Source: Bacteroidales bacterium UBA5287 (GTDB taxonomy: Bacteria; Bacteroidota; Bacteroidia; Bacteroidales; Dysgonomonadaceae). Taken from it: a stretch of DNA of 64,000 bases. Where the stretch lies: the NCBI GenBank assembly GCA_002411345.1, contig DHSL01000055.1, positions 62,001-126,000 on the forward strand, read 5' to 3'. Both the position numbers and the translations under genes were made by a program. Shown here in pieces: positions 46,685 to 54,833 of the stretch (position 1 is its first letter; each line of letters begins with the position of its first letter). The notes beneath the pieces are model-generated. The model searched no databases, was not told the DNA's origin, and worked only from the letters and a program-made list of their open reading frames with translations.

Positions 46685-47854
46685 TTGGAAAAGACTATTT
46701 TTTATTCTTGGCAATCGGACTTACCAAAAAACAAAAACTTAAATTTTATTGAAGCATCTATTAAAAGTGCTTTGAAAAAATTGCATGGTAGAAAACCTAT
46801 TTCTGTTGATTTGAAGTTTGATAAAGCTACAAGAAGTCTGGCAGGCTCACCTGATATTGCCGAATCTATCTTCACTAAGATAGCTGGCTGCAATGTATTT
46901 ATCGCCGATATTTCAATCATAAACCCAGAATCTGAAAATTCAAGAAAAACATCAAATCCTAATGTTCTAATTGAGCTTGGATTTGCTGCACGGGCATTAG
47001 GCTGGGAAAAGATAATATGTATTTATAATAACGAATTTGGAGATTATAAGGACTTGCCATTTGACCTTAGAAATAGGAGAATAATGGATTACTCATGCAA
47101 TAGAAGCAAAAATGAGTTATCAAGTAAAATCGAATCCGCTATTATAGAAATGAATGCAAAAGGTAATTTAACGGATAAGATTTTAGATTTTCTAAAAAAA
47201 GAAATAGATAAAGAAATATTAGGATTGCTTTCTCATTTGTTATTAATAACTGATTTTGAAGGTTCAAAGAAAGATTTATTCGCTGCCATACAAACATTTT
47301 TAAACTTATCAAAAGAAGACTTGTTGGCTAATTTGAAGGGCAAAAAAATATTAGGTTTTTACCTGTTTAAAGTATTTGATGAATATGGGAATAAGATACA
47401 TAACTATATCAATCAAGCTTTAGGTTCTCCTTACTATAATAGGGAAATACTAAATTCATTAATTGATATATATGAATGGTTTGCGGAATACAGCAAATTT
47501 AGAACTAATTTCTTTTCAAAATTATTCATGGAAACAAAAGAAAAAGAAGATGATTTGTTTATCATAAAAGGCTCTAACATGACAACAGACAAGTTGCCTA
47601 ATAGATATATTCTTATGAAGAGAATAGACGAAGAAAAGGGAATAGTCAGCAACTTTGGGGATTTTCCAATAGGTGTCATCCCTAATCTTACAAATTATTT
47701 CATACTAAATGAAAATATTCTTGATAGATATTGTGATATAATCTTTCTTTTAATCAGTTCAATTAATAAATGGCTTGATGTCTCTAATAATGAGTTTATT
47801 TTCGATTTCACGAAGCAATGGAGAATAAAGAAAACCGATGGTGAATGGCTTTAA
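46685..47854 (+). CDS. TIR-like / nucleotide-handling domain protein (putative defence)
   Basis: A 389-residue protein. Residues 1-155 belong to the FYSWQSD family of TIR/deoxyribosyltransferase-like domains: IFYSWQSDLPKNKNLNFIEA, AGSPDIAESIFTKIAGCNVF, IADISIIN, and NPNVLIELGFAARALGW with a conserved Glu97 in the position of the catalytic acid, then LPFDLRNRR. Related TIR-like domains degrade NAD or bind nucleotides in anti-phage systems. Residues 160-389 are helical with no recognised domain and may sense a trigger. The only plausible start is TTG at 46685. It follows a broken DUF2971 gene and precedes a terminator. Assignment to defence is inference from the fold and context. Confidence 0.7.
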   Translation: MEKTIFYSWQSDLPKNKNLNFIEASIKSALKKLHGRKPISVDLKFDKATRSLAGSPDIAESIFTKIAGCNVFIADISIINPESENSRKTSNPNVLIELGFAARALGWEKIICIYNNEFGDYKDLPFDLRNRRIMDYSCNRSKNELSSKIESAIIEMNAKGNLTDKILDFLKKEIDKEILGLLSHLLLITDFEGSKKDLFAAIQTFLNLSKEDLLANLKGKKILGFYLFKVFDEYGNKIHNYINQALGSPYYNREILNSLIDIYEWFAEYSKFRTNFFSKLFMETKEKEDDLFIIKGSNMTTDKLPNRYILMKRIDEEKGIVSNFGDFPIGVIPNLTNYFILNENILDRYCDIIFLLISSINKWLDVSNNEFIFDFTKQWRIKKTDGEWL

Positions 47855-47890
47855 TGATTTATAGACTAAGATTATAAAGCGGTTTCTTTG

Positions 47891-47934
47891 CTACTTTCTT
47901 TTTCAGCGCACTTCACGAAAGAAAGTAGTTTTTA
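47891..47934 (+). terminator. Intrinsic terminator
   Basis: An 11-bp perfect stem CTACTTTCTTT (47891-47901) and AAAGAAAGTAG (47918-47928) with a 16-base loop is followed by five T residues. It ends the TIR-like gene and may also terminate the minus-strand mobile-element genes. Confidence 0.8.
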
Positions 47935-48011
47935 TTAGCACAGTGCAAATAACAAGGTGTGTTCAGCGCAGCTTGAAATTCTTTCCGCAGCACTGAACTC
48001 CTTACAAAATA

Positions 48012-48236
48012 CTATTTCTCCGAAGTCGAATTATTTTTATTATAAATCCATTCATCCCGCCGTTTCCGGCACTCTTCCAGCGTTTTCGCTACCGTAGAGA
48101 AAAGTTCCCCATCCGTATGGCGATAATCATACTGAAAATATTCTGTCCCCCTGAACGCTCCCGCAATGAACGTTACATATTTCTCCTGTCCCTGCTCTTG
48201 TGTTGTGGACACTCCGTTTTTATTTAGTGATTCCAT
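48012..48236 (-). CDS. DUF3873 family protein (conjugative-element cargo)
   Basis: A 74-residue protein matching the DUF3873 family: KNGVSTTQEQGQEKYVTF, EYFQYDYRHTDGELFSTVAK, TLEECRKRRDEW. The family is carried by Bacteroides conjugative transposons beside ardA, as here; its function is not known. It marks the right-hand part of a mobile-element remnant extending to the integrase at 50441. Confidence 0.9.
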   Translation of the reverse strand: MESLNKNGVSTTQEQGQEKYVTFIAGAFRGTEYFQYDYRHTDGELFSTVAKTLEECRKRRDEWIYNKNNSTSEK

Positions 48237-48283
48237 AAATATTTATATTAATAATGTGATTAATAAGACAATGAAAACCGCAG

Positions 48284-48451
48284 CTACCAAAAGCTATACA
48301 ATACAGATACAAACAACCGTAGGATAAAGCGGATAACGAAAAACGCTATTATCAATATCGCCCATATATCCGCCGAAGTGGACAGGAAATAAATTACTGA
48401 AGCCAGTAACCCCACCCGGAGCGATAACCTGAATAAACCGCTTGCTTTCAT
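48284..48451 (-). CDS. 55-residue membrane protein of a mobile element
   Basis: A small frame between DUF3873 and ardA on the same strand encodes MKASGLFRLSLRVGLLASVI and then a second hydrophobic stretch (IWAILIIAFFVIRFIL), so two membrane helices are likely. The ATG ends at 48451 and the stop TAG is at 48284-48286. Codon use and position between two element genes support it as real. Small membrane proteins of this type occur in Bacteroides conjugative elements; function unknown. Confidence 0.65.
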   Translation of the reverse strand: MKASGLFRLSLRVGLLASVIYFLSTSADIWAILIIAFFVIRFILRLFVSVLYSFW

Positions 48452-48493
48452 TATAATTTGTTTTGTGGGCGGGTTTCCCCGCCCGGTGAATAA

Positions 48494-49027
48494 TCAGGAT
48501 ACCCGAAAAACAAAACCATCATCAAACCAGTAATCAGTCATAAACAAGTCACGGGCAAACTTTTCATAATCAAAGTAAGTTTTTGCAAACTCCGGTAGGT
48601 CATATAACTCTTCTATAATTTCATAGGCAAAGTCTTCTTCATCTTTATATTGCCCGTTATAATCATCCCTGAAAGAAGAAATAAGGTCGTTTGCATCTTC
48701 GATTGAAAGGTCGTGTGAACCGTGATTACACCACACCATAAACGCTTCCTGCTCGTCTTCACTTAAATCGTCCATTGCATCCCAGATGTCGAAAAAGTTA
48801 TCAGATAACCAACTTTCTCCTATTAATTCATCCGATATATTTTCCCAGTCCTGAAACATATATTCAGGGTCTTCTTCGTCTTCGTGTAACTCCTTGCAAG
48901 CTTCATAAAACTCGTCTTTGTCCGAAAAGTCGGAAAGGTCAAACCACTTGCCTTCGATTGAGCCATCGTTGTACTTTGCGTATGTACCTACATAAATTCT
49001 TGTTTCGCTTAAACTTGTTGCTTCCAT
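48494..49027 (-). CDS. ardA: Antirestriction protein ArdA
   Basis: A 177-residue, strongly acidic DNA mimic: ETRIYVGTYAKYNDGSIEGK, WFDLSDFSDKDEFYEAC, YMFQDWENISDELIGES, FMVWCNHG and ELYDLPEFAKTYFDYEKFAR are ArdA blocks. ArdA mimics bent B-form DNA and blocks type I restriction enzymes, protecting a conjugative element on arrival. It belongs to the mobile-element remnant with DUF3873. It may also inhibit the type I/ISP-like restriction fusion in this window, which is speculation. Confidence 0.95.
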   Translation of the reverse strand: MEATSLSETRIYVGTYAKYNDGSIEGKWFDLSDFSDKDEFYEACKELHEDEEDPEYMFQDWENISDELIGESWLSDNFFDIWDAMDDLSEDEQEAFMVWCNHGSHDLSIEDANDLISSFRDDYNGQYKDEEDFAYEIIEELYDLPEFAKTYFDYEKFARDLFMTDYWFDDGFVFRVS

Positions 49028-49427
49028 GACTTCTGTTTTTTTGTTGATATATGCGAATTTTTGAGGTGAGGGAGTTGAGTTTCATAACCTTTTTTTCCTG
49101 CTTCTCGTAAATCCGACTTTTTTTATATGCGTCTTTCCGTCGGGTCGGTCGTTTTCGTTTCATATATGCCGGAAAGTGTAGGTTTTAGTCTTTGCAAGTT
49201 TTTGTGGAAAAATACTCTCAAGCAAAGCGCAACAGGAAGATTTTTGCATCAAACCGTTTAGGGCTTAAACTCTCAAAGAGGTTAAGAAGCCGTAAATACT
49301 TTTGCATATAGAAATGGAAATGATTAACCGCCCCGATGGAATGACTGCCTATGGGAGTGGTTTACGATAAAAGGAGCTGGGGAAAAAGCATTAAATAACT
49401 ATCTTTAAATCTAATAAATAGTATAAA
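49028..49427. other. Mobile-element intergenic stretch
   Basis: About 400 bases between ardA and the DUF7000-like gene. A TACTTTTG element at 49297-49304 and TATCTTTA at 49400-49407 could be -7 promoter elements for the plus-strand gene. A minus-strand frame at 48939-49163 overlaps ardA and is rejected. No intact gene is seen. Confidence 0.35.
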
Positions 49428-49658
49428 ATGGAAAACTATAATAAGTACATATCAGAGTATAAAGAGTTATTGCAAAAAAGTGTTATACAAAAAACATATA
49501 ACTACTTAATAAAATATGTAATGAACTTGAAGGTTTACCTTGAGAAAAGCTTATTGAATAAATATTCTTTTGGCAATGTGTCTCTGGGATATATGAATTT
49601 TACTTATTTTCCCTTCTTTAATGAGTATTTAAGGGATAGGAAATTGCGCTTCGGGATA
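49428..49658 (+). pseudogene. Truncated DUF7000-like gene
   Basis: The protein MENYNKYISEYKELLQKSVI continues with LIKYVMNLKVYLEK, NVSLGYMNFTYFPFFNEYLR and KLRFGI, matching the first ~77 residues of the ~110-residue DUF7000 family. After Ile77 (codon 49656-49658) the sequence is the antisense of the truncated integrase gene, adding six foreign residues before a stop at 49677-49679. The C-terminal strands that complete the fold are lost. Confidence 0.75.
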
Positions 49659-50441
49659 CGCCAAACCACTGAAACATGAAAAAATAAAGATGTCCCGAAC
49701 TTGTTCAAGTCGTATAATAGGAAACTTCTTTTTCATAATGGCTTCCAGTTCCGGTTCTGTAAGATATTCTCTGTCTGATTTTTCAAAATGAAGCTTATAA
49801 TTAGAATAAGGGTCGGCGTGTATCCATCCGTTGCTTTTAGCAATCAAAATGACCGATTTTAACCGTTGCATGAATTTCGCAGTAGTATTCTGTCCACAAC
49901 TGTGTATCGTCTTTAAATAGACGTCAAAATCATAAAGGAAAGAATGGTCAATCTCTTTCAGGTTAATATCTGAAATATTGTACTTATACTTCATAAATTC
50001 CTCAAGCCGGGTACTCGTCCTTAAATACTTCATATAGGTATCACGGCTTACACCTTTGCCTATTTGTGCTTCTAAGTTTTCATTGTGATGGCGGAAAAGG
50101 TCTAATAAAGAATCATTGCGGGTCTGTAAACCTAAAAAAGCATTTCTTACCTTTTCTGCAGTCACCGAAGCTTCTCTGTCTGATATATCTCTATAATTTT
50201 GTGTTATGGATGCCCGGAAGTCATCCAGCAATCCATTTAATTGCTGGGATGCGGCAGATTTACCAATAGCTTTTCCGGCTTTAGGATTCCAGTCTGCCGG
50301 ATTGATTTCACATTTAAGACTGAACTGGGCGATTTCACCATTTAATGTGATTCTCGCCATAACAGGTGCTTTCCCGTTACTTTTAACTGCGTTCTTTTTA
50401 ATGTAGAAAAGAATTTTAAATGTACTTCTTATAATTCCCAT
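49656..50441 (-). pseudogene. Truncated tyrosine integrase
   Basis: The protein begins MGIIRSTFKILFYIKKNAVK with an arm-binding domain, continues with a SAM-like core-binding domain (SLLDLFRHHNENLEAQIGKG, DINLKEIDHSFLYDFDVYLK, GQNTTAKFMQRLKSVILIAK) and reaches the start of the catalytic domain at YLTEPELEAIM and DIFIFSCFSGLAY. There the similarity stops: about 140 residues with the catalytic Arg, His-x-x-Arg and Tyr are missing. Intact relatives from Bacteroides elements are ~400 residues. The break point coincides with the break in the opposing DUF7000-like gene, so one deletion removed both ends. The enzyme must be inactive. Confidence 0.92.
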
Positions 50442-50638
50442 TTTTAAAGATTACAAAACTATTTATTTGTTACCTCAAATGGGACATTTCTGTTACGCCA
50501 ATATGCGACAAATCAACGCCTTATCACGACATTCGTTACCTATTCCGATTTTCAAAAAATAGGTAATGATTTGGTAACGGAACTCTGTCCATTTTTGGCT
50601 TTTCTTTGACTTTAGGGTGGAATAAGGTTACAAAGAAA

Positions 50639-50672
50639 AAGCCCGTAAATTGCTTACTTTACAGGCTTTTTT
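50639..50672 (+). terminator. Intrinsic terminator near the element end
   Basis: AAGCC-c-GTAAA (50639-50649) pairs with TTTAC-a-GGCTT (from 50658), with one mismatch, followed by a T6 tract. Confidence 0.7.
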
Positions 50673-50702
50673 GTATTGATTGTCGCTTGATTGACAGCGA
50701 CT

Positions 50703-50725
50703 TGGCGGTATGGATGGGACTCGAA
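50703..50725 (-). other. tRNA 3'-end fragment with CCA (putative att site)
   Basis: Read on the minus strand the 23 bases give T-loop TTCGAGT, then CCCAT (3' T-stem strand), CCATACC (3' acceptor strand), G73 and an encoded CCA. The matching 5' strands are absent: the bases before TTCGAGT do not pair with CCCAT. This is the pattern left when an element integrates into a tRNA 3' end and the short core remains at the far junction. Confidence 0.6.
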
Positions 50726-50869
50726 CTGCAACTCTTTAGGTAACAGGTATGTACATGGTGGTTGTTAACTACTTAGAGCCAATATTCAACGATAATAAGG
50801 ATTATAACATTATACTATCCAAACATAAGAGGGAGGTGACTGCTTAATGAATTAATTAGATATTGCAAT

Positions 50870-51068
50870 TTATTCAGAAGGGAGGTTATAAACTCCTTTC
50901 ACTAAAATTTCCCGTTTTGGTATAGTTGATAATATTTTTGTGTAATTGTCAGAAGTCATTCCTGTATTAGCAGTCGTAGGACGGAAATAGAGTCCGTTAT
51001 CGTCTTGTTTTCGAGGAAATAAATTCTCTGTGAATTATCAACAACTATAAAAGCTTCTTCGGGAAGTC
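50870..51068 (-). pseudogene. Duplicated 3' fragment of the CusB-like adaptor gene
   Basis: These ~199 bases are about 90% identical to 59004-59203, the last ~66 codons of the adaptor gene near the window end, in the same orientation. One single-base deletion in a T-run (near 51009) shifts the frame, and no upstream part of the gene is present, so it is non-functional. Similarity ends abruptly at AAGTC on one side. Confidence 0.93.
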
Positions 51069-51089
51069 ACGTCGTTATTATTTGGGGGG

Positions 51090-51212
51090 GGACAATACGA
51101 ATTGGATGAAGGAGTTTCAAGAACAAAAGAAAAACTGTATCTTGGCGGCGATTATTACTATCAATCCATTATGAAAGGTAATGGTGTAAGAATATTTTGC
51201 ATTAAATTTTAA
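51090..51212 (+). pseudogene. Rhs/YD-repeat protein fragment
   Basis: An open stretch ending at TAA 51210-51212 encodes GQYELDEGVSRTKEKLYLGG then DYYYQSIMKG. The YELD...KEKLYLGGD part matches the Rhs core consensus just before the toxic C-terminus of polymorphic toxins. Nothing of the long Rhs body remains upstream. Confidence 0.7.
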
Positions 51213-51227
51213 ATATTTTGATTAAAA

Positions 51228-51514
51228 ATGGAAATCAAACCAAATGAAACTATTATCGAAAGTGATCTGGATATTCTTGGATCAAAAGAAGAGGCTTGGA
51301 AAGCATCCATGAGGATTCACTATCTTACTGATAACCATTTGATAAAAAAGCTACAACAAATGGAGGATGGGATATATTGTATCAAGATCCAACTGACCTG
51401 CGTTATTGGGAATTAACAGCCCCAAAAGGGTCGTATCACGGAGCTGGTCCGCTAAGATTAAGCTATGTGTCTAATCAAGATGCTATTTTAAAATACGATT
51501 TAGATAAATTATAA
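51228..51514 (+). pseudogene. Frameshifted Imm27-like immunity gene
   Basis: The first frame starts MEIKPNETIIESDLDILGSK and runs to MRIHYLTDNHLIKKLQQ. At about 51355-51366 the similarity moves to another frame, GGWDILYQDPTDLRYWELTA then PKGSYHGAGPLRLSY and the terminus LKYDLDKL, stop at 51512-51514. Together these give a protein of ~95 residues matching immunity protein 27 (RI..L, W..LYxDPxDxRxWEL, HGxGP). With the Rhs tail 15 bases upstream it is the remnant of a polymorphic toxin-immunity pair. Confidence 0.8.
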
Positions 51515-51641
51515 GTGGTTATTAATAAGACCTTGGTTGACACAAATATTTATCATTTTTTCTCTGTTACGTGACAAAACTTCACTTAGAAGAGACAAAA
51601 CGGCATGATTTAGTGTAAGGAGATCAGATAATTCCACCTCG

Positions 51642-51670
51642 TTGTAACTTTTTATAATTCAATATATTTG
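51642..51670 (+). promoter_or_regulatory. Promoter for the CBASS-like operon
   Basis: TTG at 51642-51644, 18 bases, then TATATTTG at 51663-51670 fit the Bacteroidota promoter. The -7 element is 46 bases before the CD-NTase ATG at 51717. Confidence 0.6.
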
Positions 51671-51716
51671 CGGCATGATATTTGAATTGGTATAATAAAA
51701 ACTAAAATTTAATAAT

Positions 51717-52706
51717 ATGAATAAAAGTGAATATTTAGAATCTACAGTAAAGACCTACAAGATATCAAAAGAAGAAGACTTGTTAAATAAGTATAAAGGA
51801 AAAAATCAGCAAGTAAAGGATGATTTAAAAACTGAATATGGAGATAAATTATATCAGCCTTTTAACTCAGGTTCATATGCAAAACACACAGCTATTAATA
51901 CTAGATTTGATTTTGATTTAGTCGCTCCATTCAAGAAAAATGCATTCGGGGCAAATGGTACTTTAGAAGATACATATACGAAAACATATGATTTCCTTTA
52001 TGATAAGTATTCTTCTATAGCTACTATTCGCAAACAACGGGTATCTATCGGTGTTATTTTTGATACAGATAGTGATGGAGATCAAGTTTGTATTGATGTT
52101 GTTCCTGGGCGAGAATTAAACCAAGACACATATGATGAAGACAAGAATCTCAATTTATATGTGTATAAGAGATATGGAGAATTAGAAGAAGGTAGTGATT
52201 ATATCAAAACAAATATTCACGCCCAAATAGAAAATATCAAGGAAACTCCAAACAAAGATAAAGTAAGGAAAATTATTCGATTATTTAAGATATGGAAAAC
52301 AACTAAATATGATTCACCTATCAAATCGTTTTTCATTGAACTTGCTGTCATAAAAGCATTTGATAAGCAAAGTATTACGGGTAATCTTTGGGATAGTTTA
52401 AAAACTGTAATAGAGTATTTGAAAGATGAAGTTGTAAAAGATTCTTTTACTCTTATTGATCCAGGTAATAGCAATAACGATGTAGCTAAGACTCTAAATT
52501 GCAATGAGAAACAATGGTTTTCAAATGATTGTAATAATATATTGAGGCGAATTGAAGATAATGAAGAAAATATCAAAACTTTCTTTCCTCAGAATGAAAA
52601 ATTTGAAGAAGATGATGATACAGAAAGTAACACTAGTGTTTTTTCATATGGTGTAGCAGGCAGCACATATACTCAAACACCTCCTAAAACAGAGAGATTT
52701 GGATAA
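51717..52706 (+). CDS. CD-NTase (CBASS cyclic oligonucleotide synthase)
   Basis: A 329-residue nucleotidyltransferase of the cGAS/DncV-like superfamily, predicted to make a cyclic di- or trinucleotide on phage infection. The core motif is FNSGSYAKHTAINTRFDFDL with Gly52-Ser53 and metal-binding Asp65 and Asp67; the third Asp is 127 in VCIDVVPG. A helical C-terminal half (RKIIRLFKIWKTTKYDSPIK, FFIELAVIKAF) resembles the OAS-like domain. The last ~40 residues are acidic and disordered, ending KTERFG with C-terminal Gly, the feature required for Cap2-mediated conjugation. cap2 begins inside the end of this gene. I cannot assign a CD-NTase clade or product. Confidence 0.88.
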   Translation: MNKSEYLESTVKTYKISKEEDLLNKYKGKNQQVKDDLKTEYGDKLYQPFNSGSYAKHTAINTRFDFDLVAPFKKNAFGANGTLEDTYTKTYDFLYDKYSSIATIRKQRVSIGVIFDTDSDGDQVCIDVVPGRELNQDTYDEDKNLNLYVYKRYGELEEGSDYIKTNIHAQIENIKETPNKDKVRKIIRLFKIWKTTKYDSPIKSFFIELAVIKAFDKQSITGNLWDSLKTVIEYLKDEVVKDSFTLIDPGNSNNDVAKTLNCNEKQWFSNDCNNILRRIEDNEENIKTFFPQNEKFEEDDDTESNTSVFSYGVAGSTYTQTPPKTERFG

Positions 52707-54363
52707 GAAGGTTCAATGTGTCGACGAAACAATAAGTAAATTTGATAATATTACAATAATATCTTCCTTTGAGAATAATGAAAAAAATACAATCGAAGGG
52801 GAAATTATTGTTACTTTATCGAATGGGGAAACCTTATTATTTAAAGTAAATATTCAATCTCAATATCCTTATGACTGTGTAGAATCTGAATCTATCCAAT
52901 TTATCAATAAAGGATTAAAAGAATATCCCCATGTCATGGAAAATGGACGTATTTGTATTCATACGTCTCATGAAACGGATATTAACAAAAAGTTGGCTAA
53001 TGATTTTTATTCATTGTTAGAATGGGCGGAAAAATTTATTGTAAGAAAAGAGAAAGATGAACATTACGAACATATAGTTATCCCTTCTTCAAAATTGATA
53101 AAAGAGGGGGAGTTAAAAAAGGTATTCTATTTTACAGATACTGAATATAAGTTTAGTTCTTATCAATATGGCTTTTTTTACTATGTTCCAATGTCTAATT
53201 CTAGAGACTTTTTTTCTTCTGTAAGTAATAATGTCATAATAGATTTTTATAGAGACAATAAATCAATAGCATCATCAAAGTGGAGTAAGAGTTTTATATC
53301 TAAAGGGGCTGATTACAAATTTAAAAAAGGCATTTATATTACATGTCCTTCACCTCCAAGTAATGGTAAATTTGGTTATCAGAAATGGGATAGCTTTGAA
53401 AAAATAATACACCCTAAACAAAAAGAATTCATTTATAATGTATTTCAAGAACAAAAAAAGAATAAAGTAAAAGAATTACCTCTGTTAATTGGTTATAATT
53501 TACCAAAGAATCAATTTCATTGGCAAGTTGTTATAATGAAATTAGATGAGCCTCCTATCTTAGAGATTCATCACATCCAATTGTTTAGTTCTCGAATAAT
53601 AAAATGGGGAGAAACTGAAAATTGTTCTTATGAATACTTTTTTGGAAGAGGAATCTTAAGTAAACAAATAACTCAAGCTAAAATATTGGTCATTGGTGTT
53701 GGAGCTGTTGGTAGTATATTAGCTACAACTTTGGTAAGAGGAGGTGCGGTGAATCTAACACTTTGCGATTATGATATAAAAAAACCGGAAAATGTATGTC
53801 GGAGTGAATATTGTTTTACGAAAGGTAATAACGTTAAAATTATAGAGCTAAAAGAAAAATTGTTGGCAATTTCGCCCTTCGTTGATATAGAACTAATGGA
53901 TCCATTATATTGGGAAACTAAAGTTAAAAGCAACTTCAGGTCAGATCAATATTCAGAAGATGAAAATAAAATTCTAGAAGAACTTCACAAATATGACTTC
54001 ATAATTGATTGTAGTACAGATAATAGTTTGATGCATATCATAGATAAAATAAATCTAACCAACATAATAACTATATCCATCACGAACAAAGCAAAGGGAT
54101 TAGTTTGTGCATGTACACCTAAAAACTATAAATGGGTAATGAATCAATATCAGAATATTATCGAAAACGATACTTCTGACATGTATAATCCAACAGGATG
54201 TTGGAGCCCAACATTCAAAGCTTCTTATAATGATATACAAACTCTTGTACAGTATGCAATTAAACAATTGAACTATAAATTAGAGAAAGGATACCCTCTT
54301 TCTAATTTTACTTTAGAGATTGAGGAAAATAATAATATAGAGATAAAACTGAAAGAATATTGA
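52699..54363 (+). CDS. cap2: Cap2: E2-E1 fusion for CD-NTase conjugation
   Basis: A 554-residue ubiquitin-like transferase. Residues ~1-120 are E2-like, with EYPHVMENGRICIHTS containing the catalytic Cys86. Residues ~325-520 are a ThiF/E1 adenylation domain: AKILVIGVGAVGSILATTLV (glycine loop 333-338), LCDYDIKKPENVCRSEY, IIDCSTDN and NPTGCWSPTF with Cys501, the likely E1 thioester residue. Cap2 adenylates the C-terminus of the CD-NTase and attaches it to targets, priming the system. Translation appears to start at a TTG (52699) overlapping the stop of the synthase gene; no ATG fits the N-terminus. Confidence 0.93.
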   Translation: MDKKVQCVDETISKFDNITIISSFENNEKNTIEGEIIVTLSNGETLLFKVNIQSQYPYDCVESESIQFINKGLKEYPHVMENGRICIHTSHETDINKKLANDFYSLLEWAEKFIVRKEKDEHYEHIVIPSSKLIKEGELKKVFYFTDTEYKFSSYQYGFFYYVPMSNSRDFFSSVSNNVIIDFYRDNKSIASSKWSKSFISKGADYKFKKGIYITCPSPPSNGKFGYQKWDSFEKIIHPKQKEFIYNVFQEQKKNKVKELPLLIGYNLPKNQFHWQVVIMKLDEPPILEIHHIQLFSSRIIKWGETENCSYEYFFGRGILSKQITQAKILVIGVGAVGSILATTLVRGGAVNLTLCDYDIKKPENVCRSEYCFTKGNNVKIIELKEKLLAISPFVDIELMDPLYWETKVKSNFRSDQYSEDENKILEELHKYDFIIDCSTDNSLMHIIDKINLTNIITISITNKAKGLVCACTPKNYKWVMNQYQNIIENDTSDMYNPTGCWSPTFKASYNDIQTLVQYAIKQLNYKLEKGYPLSNFTLEIEENNNIEIKLKEY

Positions 54364-54833
54364 ATCTATATAACAATGAATTGGATGTCTTTATTAGTGT
54401 GGATGAAATATTAATAGAGAAATTGGTTAAAATAGGAGACCTATATTTTCCTAAGGAATATGGAGGCTTTCTTGTTGGTTACTATAACGAAACCTTTAAA
54501 ATCGTTTATATCACTGACTATGTCCTTCCAATGAAATATGAGAACACATCTACAAGTTTTAAAAGAGAGCCCAGTGGGCTTGAGGAACTATTTGAAGAGT
54601 TATATATTAAGACTCCCTCTCAATATTATATAGGTGAATGGCATACACACCCTAATGGAATATCTAAAGCTAGTTCTCTTGATAGAATCGCATTAAACAA
54701 AATTGCAGAAGATAAATCAACTCCAATTGAAAACCCAATTATGCTTATAATTGGATATCAAAGGGAAAATATCACCCTCTCTTTTTATGTTTCAGTAAAT
54801 GGAAAACTATACGAATATGAACAACGAAAATAA
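54360..54833 (+). CDS. cap3: Cap3: JAMM-type isopeptidase
   Basis: A 157-residue JAB/JAMM metalloprotease, the deconjugase that removes Cap2-linked CD-NTase. The zinc site is complete: Glu33 in PKEYGGFLVG, then GEWHTHPNGISKASSLD with His95, His97, Ser105 and Asp108, the exact HxH-x7-S-x2-D pattern. It starts at TTG 54360, whose last two bases and the next form the TGA stop of cap2 (TTGA), so it is translationally coupled. Confidence 0.94.
   Translation: MNLYNNELDVFISVDEILIEKLVKIGDLYFPKEYGGFLVGYYNETFKIVYITDYVLPMKYENTSTSFKREPSGLEELFEELYIKTPSQYYIGEWHTHPNGISKASSLDRIALNKIAEDKSTPIENPIMLIIGYQRENITLSFYVSVNGKLYEYEQRK

Larger units (their letters stand above)
50442..50869. other. Element end: terminator, hairpin, tRNA fragment
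   Basis: This gap upstream of the integrase holds an intrinsic terminator (50639-50672), a GTCGCT/AGCGAC hairpin (50682-50701) and a fragment matching the 3' end of a tRNA (50703-50725, minus strand). It is consistent with the end of an integrative element that used a tRNA gene as target. The remainder, to the duplicated adaptor fragment, shows nothing recognisable. Confidence 0.5.

Noticed and set aside
48939..49163. A 74-residue basic protein overlapping ardA
   Set aside because: It overlaps the start of ardA on the same strand in another frame, and its Lys/Arg-rich composition mirrors the acidic codons of ardA.
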